Of a DNA stretch of 64,000 bases, positions 21,961 to 33,736 are shown piece after piece. A program made the position numbers and the translations under genes. Position 1 is the stretch's first letter. The number at the start of each line of letters is the position of its first letter. The notes beneath the pieces are model-generated. The model saw only the letters and a program-made list of their open reading frames with translations, was not told the DNA's origin and did not search any database. This DNA is from Akanthomyces muscarius (Eukaryota; Ascomycota; Sordariomycetes; Hypocreales; Cordycipitaceae): NCBI RefSeq assembly GCF_028009165.1, contig NC_079245.1, positions 1,922,001-1,986,000 of the forward strand. Reading direction: 5' to 3'.

Positions 21961-22255
21961 CGGCGTCTACAGTGTCCAAGGTCGATTTGGAGATGATATT
22001 TCACTGTAGACGAACTGCGTGCCGGGCATCACCGACTAGCTCAACAGCATGTGATCTGTAATAGCTGTTTTGACGAGCAATGGCATGATTCTGCATTTCT
22101 GTCCAAACACCAAAAAAAGAGTACATTTCTTCCGCGTAAAGTAGCGAACCAGGTTGTTCCAACAGTGCTGCCGCCCTCTCTGCTCTAGTATATGAGTGTA
22201 GTTTAGTTCGGAGAGGGTGGCAACCGACCGAATTCGTCAAGTAATCAGGCAAAGC

Positions 22256-22361
22256 CAACTAAGCAAGTAAAGCAAGGCCTTGTACCTAAGTAAACTAAGT
22301 AAAAAAAAGAGACCCATCAACCAGGTAAGGTAATAGAGTCAAGTTTTGCCTTACTTAGTTG
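22256..22361. repeat. Short inverted repeat (CAACTAAGYAAG arms)
   Basis: Arms at 22256-22267 and 22350-22361 match at 11 of 12 positions when one is reverse-complemented. The 82 nt between contain further AAGTAA/GGTAAGG motifs. No flanking target duplication is evident. Confidence 0.4.
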
Positions 22362-22730
22362 TTAGAGGCACCGTGTATAAACAGGTGCAACGCATGAAAC
22401 ACATACATTAGGTTGAAGCAGAATGCCGGTATCCGCACGTACTGCTGTCAATCTGAACTACTGCGACAATATATAAAGGAGGGTCCTCTTCTTATACCCT
22501 GGCAGAGACTTGCAATGTAATTGTAACCCTGCTGCGTGTCAACCAACTGGCAGCAAAGAAATCGGTGAGCCCGGGGCTGAGAACCTGGTAAATGGTGCTA
22601 TCCGATGCGACAGCCAATTAGTCCTTCAATTCTAGCTGTACGTAAAATCATTTACAGAAATAAAAATAAAAGATTCACAACTCAAAATAGACTAAAACAA
22701 AACAAATCATCATTAAGCTTATAGTAATGG

Positions 22731-23456
22731 TCATTCTGCTTGATGAGGAAGAGCTGGAGGGCGCACATAGGATACAGGCCAGAAATTACGGTCGTAGCAG
22801 CGAGCGTAAAGGTCTCCGTGTACGTCTGACCAAGGTTGCTTCATCCACCCAACGTCCTCCTGTGTACTCCCTTCGATGGCCTCAAAACCTTCGTCTGCAG
22901 ACCAACGTCCTGCACGCCAGCCCGCATCAATTAATTTCAGCCATCCTCTCTGATCCACAGGCAACATAAGATAGGTCAGGTCAGGCTGGTTGACAATGGA
23001 TCTAAGTGCTTCGGTATCAATCTGAATTGTAAATCGATACCGGGGTGATAGATAAGACGTAGTTTGGGACCGTTCACCTTGCTCTTCAACAAGGTTATCA
23101 GCAACCCATTGGCGAAAGTGATCTCGTATAGCATGTGAGTCGATTCCATCAAAAATCTGGACCTTGTCCATAATAGTGCTTTTTCTAAGGTCTAGCACGT
23201 CTCGTCCATTATAAAACTCAAAGCAATCTTGAGTTGCCTCATGAATGCGGCTCAAACACCGCGCCCAGTCTTCATCGTTTGCATAGGTGGTGCGATAGAT
23301 TACGAACCCCCATGAGCGATGGCCGTCATTTTGCATTCTTTCCTCGATAATATCCGCAGTGTTGAGATGCCTCGAAGATTCTGGGGTGCGCTGGGATGGC
23401 GATCGCGGTCTGCGGGTGCCGTTCTGCCGTGCTTGGATAAATTGTTCTAAATCCAT
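22731..23456 (-). CDS. Hypothetical protein of an orphan fungal family
   Basis: Single exon, 241 residues, function not recognised. The layout recalls a fungal family often present in several copies in Hypocreales. It has a variable N terminus, then WGFVIYRTTYANDEDWARCL, a middle segment with HAIRDHFRQWVADN, a strand YRFTIQIDTEALRSIV, and a C-terminal part with GWLKLIDAGWRAG and DVGWMKQPW. No signal peptide, membrane span or catalytic motif is visible, so it is probably intracellular. Two GCGATCGC-like and CGA-rich stretches lie near the start, but nothing marks its regulation. The gene sits alone between two gene-poor stretches. Family membership is from memory. Confidence 0.75.
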   Translation of the reverse strand: MDLEQFIQARQNGTRRPRSPSQRTPESSRHLNTADIIEERMQNDGHRSWGFVIYRTTYANDEDWARCLSRIHEATQDCFEFYNGRDVLDLRKSTIMDKVQIFDGIDSHAIRDHFRQWVADNLVEEQGERSQTTSYLSPRYRFTIQIDTEALRSIVNQPDLTYLMLPVDQRGWLKLIDAGWRAGRWSADEGFEAIEGSTQEDVGWMKQPWSDVHGDLYARCYDRNFWPVSYVRPPALPHQAE

Positions 23457-24145
23457 AATGAGGATCCAACGTTAGGTAGTCGGAAATCAAGTTATGGAAG
23501 AAGAGAGAAAAAAGAAAAAAAGAGGCAAAGAGTTGGCCCCCACCAAAAAAATTGATGCGGTATCGATTCTATATAAACGGGTAATTACATTAAAAAGAAA
23601 GAGGCTAGGAAAGGAAGGGGGAAGAAGAAGATGGTGACAGTTTAGGGATCTGGGATATCTACTGCACAGAGAATCGTATCTGTATCCATCTAGGTATGTA
23701 GGTACTGATACAGTACCGGCCCGTGTTTCTGCAGGTTCGAGAGGAACTTACAGGGCATCAAGTCCACTAAAAGCAGCGGTGGTCCCTGTGTAATGCTTAA
23801 ATTTTAGCGCGCCTGTCCCGCTGAACTGCTTTCCCCCTTGGCCTTTGGCGGGTTGGTGGGCTTGTTACCCCTCATTCAGTGGGCTGCAGCAGGGAAAACG
23901 CGCCACCAATGAATGACGTTGCCGTTATTTCCAAAGAGGCCTCACATAACATCTGTCCCGCGGGGTCTGAAACTCTGGCGCTTGCTAGACCAATCCGGTC
24001 CATTCGTCTTTGACCCGTCCGCTCTCTGCTGTTCCCTTTTTTTCTTTCTTGACATAACTTCAGCGCCACGTTAATTTCTTTTTCTTAACTTGCAACACAG
24101 TCTGCTCTTGTTGGTACGGTTCGTCGCGGTTGCCTTACTTCCACC
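23457..24145. other. Divergent promoter region between orphan gene and senescence-domain gene
   Basis: 689 nt with purine-rich runs (about 23500-23640) and a TAGGTATGTAGGTAC motif cluster near 23690. No gene is supported. Confidence 0.45.
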
Positions 24146-25761
24146 ATGTCTTCTGGACACAATGTAAGTCCCTCCGCCGTGCGACGACAAATACTTTCCC
24201 CGGCTTCTCTAAGCAACTAACCGTTTGCGACGACGTCATTCAGGATCCGAAGCTGCTTTACGCCGTGGGTGGTGTCAAGGCTTATCACATTGCCAATGGC
24301 GACGAGCAGTCCCTCACGCCCTCGGGCCCGCAAACACTGTCGCTCCTCATGGTGCCGACCTCGTCTGGCTTCGCCGACCCTTCTGGTCTTGCCAGCGGCA
24401 ATGGCGAGGAAGACTTCTATCTACACCTTCACCTCCCGCCCGAGCTCGACCTCCCCATGCCCGCGACGACGCAGATTTATCACCAGCCGCCTAGCAGCTA
24501 TCTGATCCCCCGCTGGGACCTAGGCCCCGGCAGCGGCGCCTTTACGCGCCTCGAGTTTCCTGCCCCCAACAGTCGCCCTGGTATCCAGGAGGACGTCGAT
24601 ACTTTTGAAACCATTCTGGCCCAGTGCACCGCTTTTCTCGAGCGTGCCCCTCCTCCCCGACCTCCTCGCTCCAAGGCGGCCGAGGCCAAGGCCAAAGAGG
24701 CCGCTGGCGAGGCTCCGCCACCATACAACCCCGCTAGCTTCGAGGCCGGCGAGGCATACGTCCAAGGCAGCGCCAGCTCGCATGTTGGTGGCAGAATTGT
24801 GCTGGTCGATGAGGAGGATGGCAGTGTCATTGGTGAGCTGAGCGAAGGCTTCAAGGTTGTCGAAGACAGCGGTGTTCGTCCTGGTAACAAGGGTAAGTCC
24901 ACTACAATCTTCATGTCTGGATGAGCAGAAAATCACTAACACGCCATCCCAGACCCTGTCGAAATCACCCTCCCCGAGGATGGCTCCCATAATATTTCCG
25001 TCGAGCCCGCCGAGTATGACTATATTGAGGACTCTGTCCACCCCGCCTATAAGAAGTCGACACTTGTAAGCGGTGCTACCCGCGCCTCGCGACTCCTCAT
25101 CACAACCTCCGACTATGTCGGCAAGATGCTGCAGGGCCAAGCCGACAGCTTTACACACAAGACAGAGCCCGTTTCCAACCCCGTTACCTTTACGCCCGCC
25201 ACGCAGGAGCGTATTCGCCGCATCAATCAGTTCTCAAGCAAGGCCGCCGGCCTCTCCTCCTCCACCGTCGGCTCCATCAGCAAGGTCACGCAGAACCTCG
25301 CCTCCAACATCCGTCGCAAGGACGGCAACGCCCGTGGCTACGACAAGGACGGCAATCTCGTTGAGAGCTACAAACCAGGCATCCTCAACAAGAGCCTCAT
25401 GGCCTTCAACACGATTGTCGACGGCGCCGAACAGGCCGGCAAAACGCTACTCGGCAGTACAACCACGAGCGTCTCCACAGTGGTTGGCCACCGCTGGGGT
25501 CCTGATGCGGGCGAAGCTGCGAAGAATATTGGAGGCGGGTTCAAGAATGTCGGTCTTGTCTACATCGACGTCACTGGTGTTTCGAGACGCGCCATTCTCA
25601 AGAGCGTTGCCAAGGGCATGCTTGTCGGCCAGGTCAAGGATGGCGGCAAGGTCTATGTCGGCGGTGGTGACGGTGCCACGGTATCTGGAGGCAATGGGTC
25701 CGGCAAACCGGCAGCATCTGCTGCTTATGGTGACTCCAAGGGCAAGAAGCCATCGAAATAA
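24146..25761 (+). CDS. Senescence/spartin-associated domain protein
   Basis: 491 residues. Exons are 24146-24163, 24244-24892 and 24953-25761; the first exon codes only MSSGHN and rests on the Kozak-like CCACCATG plus a good GTAAGT donor. The N-terminal half has a spartin-like beta-rich region (DPKLLYAVGGVKAYHIANG, YLIPRWDLGPGSGAFTRLEF) and a Pro/Ala-rich linker. The C-terminal half (about residues 270-460) is the senescence domain: SGATRASRLLITTSDYVGKM, then GWGP-type repeats such as HRWGPDAGEAAKNIGGGFKNVGLVYIDVTGVSRRA. In animals this domain binds lipid droplets and transfers lipid; in fungi its role is little known. It is divergent from the orphan gene and is followed at 532 nt by GCP4 on the same strand. 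Confidence 0.9.
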
Positions 25762-26293
25762 TTACGAGGAAGCCACCCCCGCCGGGGTAGCTAATCAATT
25801 GTTCGGTCATCTGGGTACGCATATTGACCACAAACAAAATATCACAAAAAAAAAAAGTATGAGATACGATTCAGACATATGAAAATAAATATTATTGACC
25901 GTTAAATTTATTTAATATGTCGTTGTCGTGAATTCTGCAAAACACGGCTCCGTCAGTCATCACGTGTAGCCGCGGGGCAGCTTGTCGGCGCGTCGCGTCT
26001 CCCAACCTCACCTTGACACTATTTCGGCAGCTAGATCACAAGGTTCAAGAAACAGCATTCACAAGTACAATTAGCAAATTTAAGCAACCCGAGCCTGTAC
26101 CGCACCGTTGATGCGCGCCGAAATCTGCCGCGCAGCTGCGCCTCGTCCTCTGCTGCGTCGGCGTGGTTCCTGATCTGCCCCGCCAAACGGCATCCTAATC
26201 ATATGAGGGCTACCGACAACATTTGTACTTTGAAGTCCACCAAAGCACTCTCGCCGTGGATTTTTCTAACAGAGACACAGATATTAGATAAAA
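25762..26293. other. Intergenic, promoter of GCP4
   Basis: 532 nt with an AT-rich block near 25840-25930 (probably the 3' end of the upstream gene) and the GCP4 promoter. No gene is supported. Confidence 0.5.
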
Positions 26294-28576
26294 ATGCTTC
26301 ACGAAATCCTGCTCTCCCTCTCGGGGCACCCCTCCCCGCTGCTCACAGCCGCGATCTCCGACACCACCTCATCCTCCTTTGCCCTCTCGCCGTCTGAGCG
26401 GCAACTACTCGCCTCGGCCGCGCACCTCTCCGACCTGCACATCAAGCTCATCAAGCACTCTGCGCGCATCACCTCTTCCCACCCGTCGACCGTCTGCCGC
26501 GCCATCGCCACCGCCATTCAGTCAGTACACCTCGCCGCGCTCCGTCGCACGGTGCTTGAGGTGGAGGCGGGCATCCTGCGGCAGGACCCGGACCTTGTGG
26601 GCGCCTACAACATTGTGCCGCTGACGGCCGTCATGGGCATGTTCCAGCCTTGGACGCGTCGTCTCGAGTGGCTCTGGGAGGTAGTGCAATTTGTCGAGGC
26701 CAAGGACGCCAGCGGGCGGCTGTGCTGGGGCGCGCGCGCCATCGATCGCCTGCGCGCCGAACTGCAGAGCGGCTACCGCGACGTCGAAGAGACGGCGCTG
26801 ACGCTGGTCGCCGCGGCGGAAACGGCCTGGCTTCGGCAGGTCTCGGCGTGGATCTTTTACGGCCGCCTGCCGAGCGCGACCGGCGGCGAGGACTTTTTCA
26901 TCCGCAGCAGCGAAGACGGGGACTACGTGAGCGTCGCGGGCCTGCTCCCGGCCTTTGTCACGCCAGCGACGGCAAAGTCGATGCTGTTCATCGGCAGGTC
27001 CCTGAACCAGATTCGCGCACGTAGCACGACACTCTCGACGGCAAGCGGTTTCCATAACACAGCGGCCAAACTGCAGGCCCTGGTCGACCTAAAATCGCCG
27101 CTCAGCTCGGCGAGTTTTACCGGTACGATACGCGACATCCGGCAGTCGCTATCGCAGGATATTCTAGAGGAGATATTACCACTGTCGGAAGTCATGTCGA
27201 CCATGCAGCTCCTCCGCGAATTCTTCCTGCTCGGCCGCGGCGAGTTTGCCATGGCGTTGACGCAAGAAGCCGACGAGCGCATCCGCCGCCGTTGGCGACG
27301 AGCCGGCAACCTCGCGCGCGAAGCCGCGAGCGTCCAAAACGTCACGGTCAAGAGCGGCGAGGTGTCAGCGGCGCTGGCCCGGACATGGGCGTCACTATCC
27401 TCATTTGAGCAGTCTGTCGAGGACGGCGACGGCGACGAGCTACTCGACCGTGCGCGCGACTCGCTCCGCCTCCAGCTCGTCAAGTCCCGACCCGACATCT
27501 CCGTTACCGCTCGTCCAGGCCTGAGCGAGGCCGCCGTCGCGCGGCTCGCCGGCTTGCCCTTTGGCAGCCTGCTCTTCTCCGTGCCCGTCACGCTCGCGAT
27601 GCAGCTGCCGCCGGCCGTCGATATGGTCATCTCCCCGTCCGACATGCAGCTCTATAGCTGCGTCAACGCCTACCTCATTGCGCTCCGCCGCGCGCACATC
27701 CGCCTCACCGACCTGTGGAAGTTGACGTCGCTGCGGCGCCACTACCCCGGGCCGCGGGGCGCGACAGAGTACGCACAGGAGCTGCGGCAGCGGTGGTCGG
27801 CCCGCGCGCGCGTCCTGCGCGGCACGTGGACGACGGCCAGCGCCGCCATCTTCTTCCTCGGCGAGACGGAGGCGTACTTCCAGACGCAGGTCGTCGCGGG
27901 GCTGTGGCGTGGTTTCCAAGCCTGGCTCACCGGCGAGACCAAGCACGATAACAACACGCAGGACCCTGTCGCACCAGCCGACGAAATGGATATAAGCGAC
28001 GACGACGACGACGACGCTTTAGTCCAGCCCACCCCTCCTCCAACTCGTCCCACCACAAGTTCTTCCTGCGCTGCCGCTGCTGCCCCTCGCAAAGCCCGGC
28101 ACGACCAGCAAACGCTCGCCACCGGACACACCGTCTACCTTGACACGCTCGTACACCGTCTCCTCCTCACGCAGGAAGACTACACACGTCCTCTCTACGC
28201 GCTTCTCGTGCACATTGACCACCTCGTCACGCACGTCCACCGCCTCCACAGCATCTTCACGTCCATCGACCTCGAGACGGACGCCGGCGTTGTCGACGCC
28301 TCGGCCAACCTCGAGGCCGAGGAGGCGCAGGTCCTGCAGCAGCTGCGAGCCGTGGAGCGCAGCGTGCGCGGTGGCATCGAGGACGTCGTGGCCGCGCTCG
28401 AGGCCCTCAGCGTGGACGAAGGGTTCCTGCAGGCGTGGGATGGCGACGCGCCGCTGGCGGCGACCGAGGCGGCGGCGGTGGCGCAGATGGACGATTGGGC
28501 GCCGGGAGAGGCATATCGACCAGAGAGGGTGGGTGGGCTAAATAGATTGCTGATGCAGCTGAAGTTTGGTAGCTAG
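26294..28576 (+). CDS. Gamma-tubulin complex component 4 (GCP4, Spc97/Spc98 family)
   Basis: Structural subunit of the gamma-tubulin ring complex, which nucleates microtubules at spindle pole bodies and other organising centres. Single exon, 760 residues. The start MLHEILLSLSGHPSPLL is the conserved GCP4 N terminus; GRIP1-like parts follow (YNIVPLTAVMGMFQPWTRRLEWLWEVVQFVE, and LLREFFLLGRGEFAMAL). The C-terminal GRIP2 part includes YSCVNAYLIALRRAHIRLTDLW and the HTVYLDTLVHRLLL / YALLVHIDHLVTHVHRL region. A poly-acidic run (DISDDDDDDA, near residue 570) sits in an internal linker. It is convergent with bbc1, with 384 nt between the stop codons. Confidence 0.93.
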   Translation: MLHEILLSLSGHPSPLLTAAISDTTSSSFALSPSERQLLASAAHLSDLHIKLIKHSARITSSHPSTVCRAIATAIQSVHLAALRRTVLEVEAGILRQDPDLVGAYNIVPLTAVMGMFQPWTRRLEWLWEVVQFVEAKDASGRLCWGARAIDRLRAELQSGYRDVEETALTLVAAAETAWLRQVSAWIFYGRLPSATGGEDFFIRSSEDGDYVSVAGLLPAFVTPATAKSMLFIGRSLNQIRARSTTLSTASGFHNTAAKLQALVDLKSPLSSASFTGTIRDIRQSLSQDILEEILPLSEVMSTMQLLREFFLLGRGEFAMALTQEADERIRRRWRRAGNLAREAASVQNVTVKSGEVSAALARTWASLSSFEQSVEDGDGDELLDRARDSLRLQLVKSRPDISVTARPGLSEAAVARLAGLPFGSLLFSVPVTLAMQLPPAVDMVISPSDMQLYSCVNAYLIALRRAHIRLTDLWKLTSLRRHYPGPRGATEYAQELRQRWSARARVLRGTWTTASAAIFFLGETEAYFQTQVVAGLWRGFQAWLTGETKHDNNTQDPVAPADEMDISDDDDDDALVQPTPPPTRPTTSSSCAAAAAPRKARHDQQTLATGHTVYLDTLVHRLLLTQEDYTRPLYALLVHIDHLVTHVHRLHSIFTSIDLETDAGVVDASANLEAEEAQVLQQLRAVERSVRGGIEDVVAALEALSVDEGFLQAWDGDAPLAATEAAAVAQMDDWAPGEAYRPERVGGLNRLLMQLKFGS

Positions 28577-28960
28577 AAGAAGAAGAGAAGGAGGATATGC
28601 GCAGAAACTACGGATAGATTAATGAAGAACATGACCACGCTTATTTATGATATTTAACTACTCAGGAGTCAGAAAAGAGAGGCTGGTTAAGATGCATATC
28701 GCTGCATATTAGTTATAACGACAGAGTGTTAAAAAGGCTATTCACAGTTCGATGCGCTGGAGTAAATGCTTCCCGATACATATCGATTCTCACGCTGACA
28801 CCACCATCAGGCAACCACACAGAGCTCTTTACACACGCAGAAGAAACAAACATTGAAATCAGAGAAGAGAACAAAAAAAAAGTGAATTTCATTACAACAA
28901 AACTTGCAAATATGGTGGCCTCTCCGTGGTGCCCGCCTGTCCGCTGCCCATCCAGCTCCA
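28577..28960. other. Intergenic between convergent GCP4 and bbc1
   Basis: 384 nt, AT-rich around 28600-28680 and 28840-28900, consistent with two 3' UTRs. No gene is supported. Confidence 0.5.
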
Positions 28961-31900
28961 CTAAGGCTGGCTGTTCCATCCCACCCAGTTGCGCGCCACG
29001 ACGCGCCACACCTTGACCTCGCCGCTGCGCAGATCGTCCAGCTTGTAGCTCTCCATCTTGACCTTTTTGTTCTCGCGACCTTGCTCCCAGGCGCGCAGCT
29101 TCTTCTTAGTGCCGTCCCACTCGGCCACGATGGCGACGTGGTCCGGCTTGCCCACCTCGGCGCTGTACTTGGCATGCATGGCGCCGTGCTTGCCCTGGAA
29201 CTTGCTGTTGCGGAATGACACAATATCGCCGGGGCGAATGACGTCGTGCTGCTGCGTCGAGGCATTGGCCATGTTGGCGTAGACAAGGGCGCCGTATGCA
29301 CGGGTGCCGACGGGCCAAAGGGCACCTTTCAAGGGACGGAGCAATTCGAGAATTAGACCTTGCGGCGAGCCGTCACCAACGACGGCGTCCTTCTTGGCGG
29401 ACGCGGCTTCGAGAATGTGGCGACCGAAGCGGTCGTGGAAATCTTCCATCTCGTCTTGGCGCAATGTGCGGGGAGGGCCTTCGTGCTTCTGGTCTAGCTC
29501 AACGTCGGCAGGGTCATAAGGGTCGAAATGGACAGTAATGACGGTCTGCGAGTAATCCTGGTATAGAATAAAAATTTCTCGGGTAATGATCGTCTTCACC
29601 CCTTGGTTATTCGTCGTTGATTCCTCTGATTCAAAGAAGATATCGCGGCGACCCTGCAGCACAGGTGGCAGCTGGTTGGCCTGCTTCCACCAACCACTTT
29701 GTACGCCGAGGTCGACGTCGTTGGCAATGAATCCGGGTTCAAAAGACGGTCTGTGAAGATCCATGGAGCGTCTGTTACTGGTACTTGTGCGTGTACCTTC
29801 CATGGATTGCCGGCCGCCAGTTCTTGCGCCAGCTGGCGGCAGTGGGCGTCGCTCAGTGGTGGGGGTCGCAACGGGTGAGGCGGCAGTATCTGCAAAGTAT
29901 GCTTCCTCCTCAATCTTGGGGGTTTTACTTGACCCTGCTCCTATCGTAGGGGACGCGTAATTATGCGGGTCATAATCCTCCGAGGATGGGCCTGCAGCCG
30001 GCGGCGGCGGCGGCGGAGCTGCTCGCGGTGCATCAACCGATCGTCGCTTGTTCTCCACCGGGGCAACCGGGGGGACTGGTGGTGGAACAGCGCGAGGCGG
30101 TGAATTCGGCGGAATAGGAGGAGGGCGGCTTTGAGGGATCTCAGTCGTGGGAGACTGCAATAAGCTGTCGTCCACACTAGAATCACGAGCATGAGCTTTC
30201 AATGCATCCTTGTGAGGAGCTGATGACGCAATATCCGTGTCGTAGTCGCCCTCATACTCCGTACTCTCCTCACCGGCTTCCTCTCCCGCCAGTACAGGTC
30301 TGGGTGGTGGCATTGGGACATCTGCAGTTGACTGGCGACTAAGAACGCCCGGCGGCGGTGGTGGAGGAGGCCGGCCTGTAGCAGGGGGAAGCATTGGCGC
30401 AACACCTGGTATAGGAGGAGGCGGTCGGCTGTTTCTCTTATTCGCAGACGGGGGCTCCTCATAGCGCGGAGATAAGGGTGGCGATCTCACTGGCAGTCGC
30501 GGTGATTGTGCTAACGCAGCGTCCGATTGATCCCTTCCAGCGGACAGCTCATCGTCTGATTCAGACCCTTCAGTCGGAGACTTAATGTCAGGTGCAGGGG
30601 CTGGAACGGGCGGCCGTGGTGCTACAAAAAAGGTTAGCAAAACAGACCAGCTTTAGAAGGCGTAGGTACTCACGCTCTGAAGGAACAGGTGGTGGCGCAG
30701 GGCGGCCACCAGGAACTGGAGGAGGACCGCGAGGTGCCTCTGAACGAGAGGCAGGTCCTGGGGTGATGTCGCGGTCGTCGCTCTCGTCTTGCTCGGCATC
30801 AGCATCATCTGTATCAGGGACGGCTGGCGCCCTCCTGGGGACAGGTGGTGGCGATGGTAGGCTGGGCGCCGGCTTATCGTCTTCCTCCTGTTCAGTTTCA
30901 CGCTCCTGGGATTTTCTCGGCCCTCCCAGGCCAGGCAGAGCCATAGGGGTGGGAACCGGAGGTGCAGAACGCTGTGAATCATCTGCGCGGCTCTCCGTGT
31001 CTTCTTTAAGAGCCTGCTCCGGTTTGCTTCTCTTAGGCAGGCCACCACCACCACCAGGGGGCATTGGAGCTCCAAACATGCCGTGGAAGCCCATGCCACC
31101 ACTCATTTTAGCCATTCTGGCACGGAGCTCTTCTTTTCGGCGGACTTCGGGATCCACATCCTCTTCCTCCTCCTCCTCCGCCTCCTCTTCTCCTTCATCC
31201 TCGCCTTGCGGTTCCGCGGCGACCTTGCGTATATCGTCTCTCGCTGTAGGAACGCGGCTCAGACTGGGGGAAGTAGGGGCGACTTCTGGTGCACGGCGGT
31301 GAGGCTCTTCTTCCACATCCTCGCGCTCCGATGTATCATCTTGGCCTTCTGTAGTATCGCCAGCTCCAGACATGTCTGCCTCATTGCCATCATGCGGAGA
31401 TTCGGCAGCGGGGCCCCGAGATGCTTTGCGTCTTGGTGGTGGCGGCGCTTGGGCCGGCGCTTGCTCCTCGAGGGATGTACGGCCAATTGTGGTCTCGGTA
31501 TCTTTTCTTTCAAGCGGCACAAAATCGGCATCATCAGCGTCCTCCGTGGGCTCGGCCACTGGGACTTCCGGCTTCTTCTTGACTGGTTTCTTTGGTTTTT
31601 CCCTCTTGGCGGCGGCATCTGCATGTCGCTGAGCCTGTTCCTGTTGCTGCTTGGCGAGTAAAGCAATGCGCTCCTTCAAACTGGTTGGCTTGGGTTGCTC
31701 TTCTTCCTCATCAGCAACTTCCTGTTTCGTTTCGGCCGGAAACAGCCCAGCCTTTTCGGCCTGCTCTTGATTCTGGGTCTCCTGCTCTCTGATTTCCGGA
31801 TCCTCGGATCTGCGGTAGATCTTCTGAGTCGCCTGCTCCCGCGGGATAGGAACGTAGGCGTCGCGGCTTGGAGGCGGGGGAACGAATGGTTTCTTGATGA

Positions 31901-32570
31901 AGCTGGAGCCGCCGAGACTGCCAGGCTTGAAAGGAGCCACGGGTGCTGCTGCGGGTTTGTTGAAAGCAGCAATGCGGTCTTTGAACGAACTGGGCTTTTC
32001 CGCGACGGGCGGAGGTCCGGAAGGCTTCGGCTTCGGGACCGGGGCTGGAGCTGCTGCTGGTTCTTCGCGCGGAGCAGGCTTGGGAGGCTGCTCGGTCTTT
32101 GTCGCAGGTCCCTTTGGTTGCATGGCCGCCGCAGCCGAAGGAACCGGTGCCGGCACTGTTGGCGACCTTGGTTCTGGTGATTTCGTCGCCTCTACTTCTT
32201 GTTCATGTTCGGGCTCTGGCTCGTCCTTGGGGGCAGGAGGGGGAGCCGCTAGCGTACGCGGGGTGGCGATGGGTGCCGGCGCCGGCGCTGGCTGCTCGGA
32301 CTCGGGCTGTTGCTGGACTGGGGCATCGTCGGCCTTTTTTGTTCGTGTGCGCGTAGGACGGGGAGGTGGCGTAGGCTCGAATTTTTCAACAAAGTTGCGG
32401 GGAAAGATGCCTTCCTTCTTGACTCCGTCTTCGTCGACGTATTCGCCACCGTACCACTCGGGGTCTTCCTCGTCGGTGACGGCTATGACCTGGCCAATGG
32501 GGAAGTTGAGGTCGTCCTCATGAGGTGAGGTGTACTCGAAAAGAGCCTTGACTCGGAAGGGAGCAGCCAT
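28961..32570 (-). CDS. BBC1: SH3-domain actin-patch protein Bbc1 (Mti1)
   Basis: Cortical actin-patch protein that binds type I myosin and restrains Arp2/3-driven actin assembly at endocytic sites. Exons are 32570-30674 and 30621-28961, giving 1185 residues. The N-terminal SH3 domain (about residues 5-68) has ALFEYTSPHEDDLNF, DPEWYGGEYVDEDG and GIFPRNFVEKFEP. Next comes a long disordered part rich in Pro, Glu, Lys and Ala, with several polyproline tracts and an acidic run; the segment ARMAKMSGGMGFHGMFG is conserved in this family. The C-terminal domain (about 220 residues) is the Bbc1/Aim3-type end, from GWWKQANQLPPVLQGRRDIFFES to VWRVVARNWVGWNSQP. The single intron (30673-30622, 52 nt) splits a proline-rich linker. 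Confidence 0.93.
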
Positions 32571-33736
32571 TGTGAGGGAGATGTCTCACAAGACGCAGTG
32601 GCCTGTCCTCCAGCTGCACGACGGGCAGGTCGGTTGAGATGTTTGTTGGCCTGTCCTAGGGGTTGAGTCGGGTGGAGGTGGGGCAAGGCTGCCTGGGAGC
32701 GGGCAAACCTGCGGCGACGAGGACAGGACGAGGCGGGTGTATAGCTGAATTATCGGCGTAGTGAGGGTTCTGCTGCGAGAGGAGATCGCGGAGGAGCAAC
32801 GAGCAGCTCGAGGCAGGTCCGGTGATGGGGTCAGAAAGGCGCGGACTGCGGCGATGGCCAAGATGAGGAGGCTCAGCCAGTTCCGGGAGCTTGTTGTGGA
32901 TGTGGAGGCGGCGACGTCAGCGAGGGAAGGCGGTGATGCCTCAGCCACTGAAGCTCCAGGCGGGGCCAGGCGGGAGCCCCACGCCTGTGCCAGGCCAAAC
33001 CGCCGCTGCGATGGGCGCAGTCTGGTGCTATTTAAGCCTAGTCCGGCGGTCATTTCTTTGTTAAAATTGTGCCTTCAGGCAGCCGAGCAGCACAGGGCCG
33101 AAAATCACCTGGAAGCGCTGAAACCATGGCACAGTAGCGGGGGAAGCTACCAGCCAGTGCAGCCACCACGATCGGCCAGCCTATGTACATATCCTATTGT
33201 TTAGTTGTGCCACATATGTGACGATGCCGTGGCGCTGTGGCGGTGCTGTTCCCTAACCTAGACTTGATTGTAGTCGGCAAATGCATAAAGAACAGGGGCG
33301 TTAAACCTCGTTAACGACAAGGATAATGCTAAAGTGCGTGAATCTATGTTCTAATAGTTTAACTTCACCAGCATTATTGAAACCGATGACTCTATATGTT
33401 CTGGTTTCAAGTCTGCTGCAGATAGCCTGCGGCTCCCCCATGAAATAACAGGTATTATTGAGGTTCCGAATATTTAGACCAATCGCGCTTCATCACCTGC
33501 AGCTCGTTCTAAATAGTATTTAGCAGCCACCAGCTTGTCAGCGAGAAAGACATGGGATACCCCAGCACGACAGAAGAAAAGAAGCCGTTGCTAAACTGCT
33601 ACATTTATGACAAAAACAATGCCTATTGAGGGAAATATTTTCGACACGCGTGAGCGTTGGCCAGAGCCTGCACTTCTACCACGAGCGCATTTACCCAAAC
33701 GTCTTCCACGCGTCGTGCATGAATCGCGTCACCGGG
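32571..33736. other. Promoter of bbc1 and gene-free flank
   Basis: The first 480 nt are GC-rich and probably hold the bbc1 leader and promoter. The rest is AT-richer, with no supported gene. A plus-strand frame at 32761-33204 is low-complexity and is not taken as coding. Confidence 0.5.

Larger units (their letters stand above)
20825..22730. other. Gene-poor interval of about 1.9 kb with a pseudogene relic
   Basis: 3' flank of mdl1, the P-loop relic at 21590-21960, then an AT-rich part with repeated AAGTAA motifs and a short inverted repeat (22256-22267 against 22350-22361). Nothing else is supported. Confidence 0.5.

Noticed and set aside
32761..33204. 147-codon + strand frame upstream of bbc1
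   Set aside because: Arg/Ala-rich low-complexity reading of a GC-rich promoter region; no domain or splice support.
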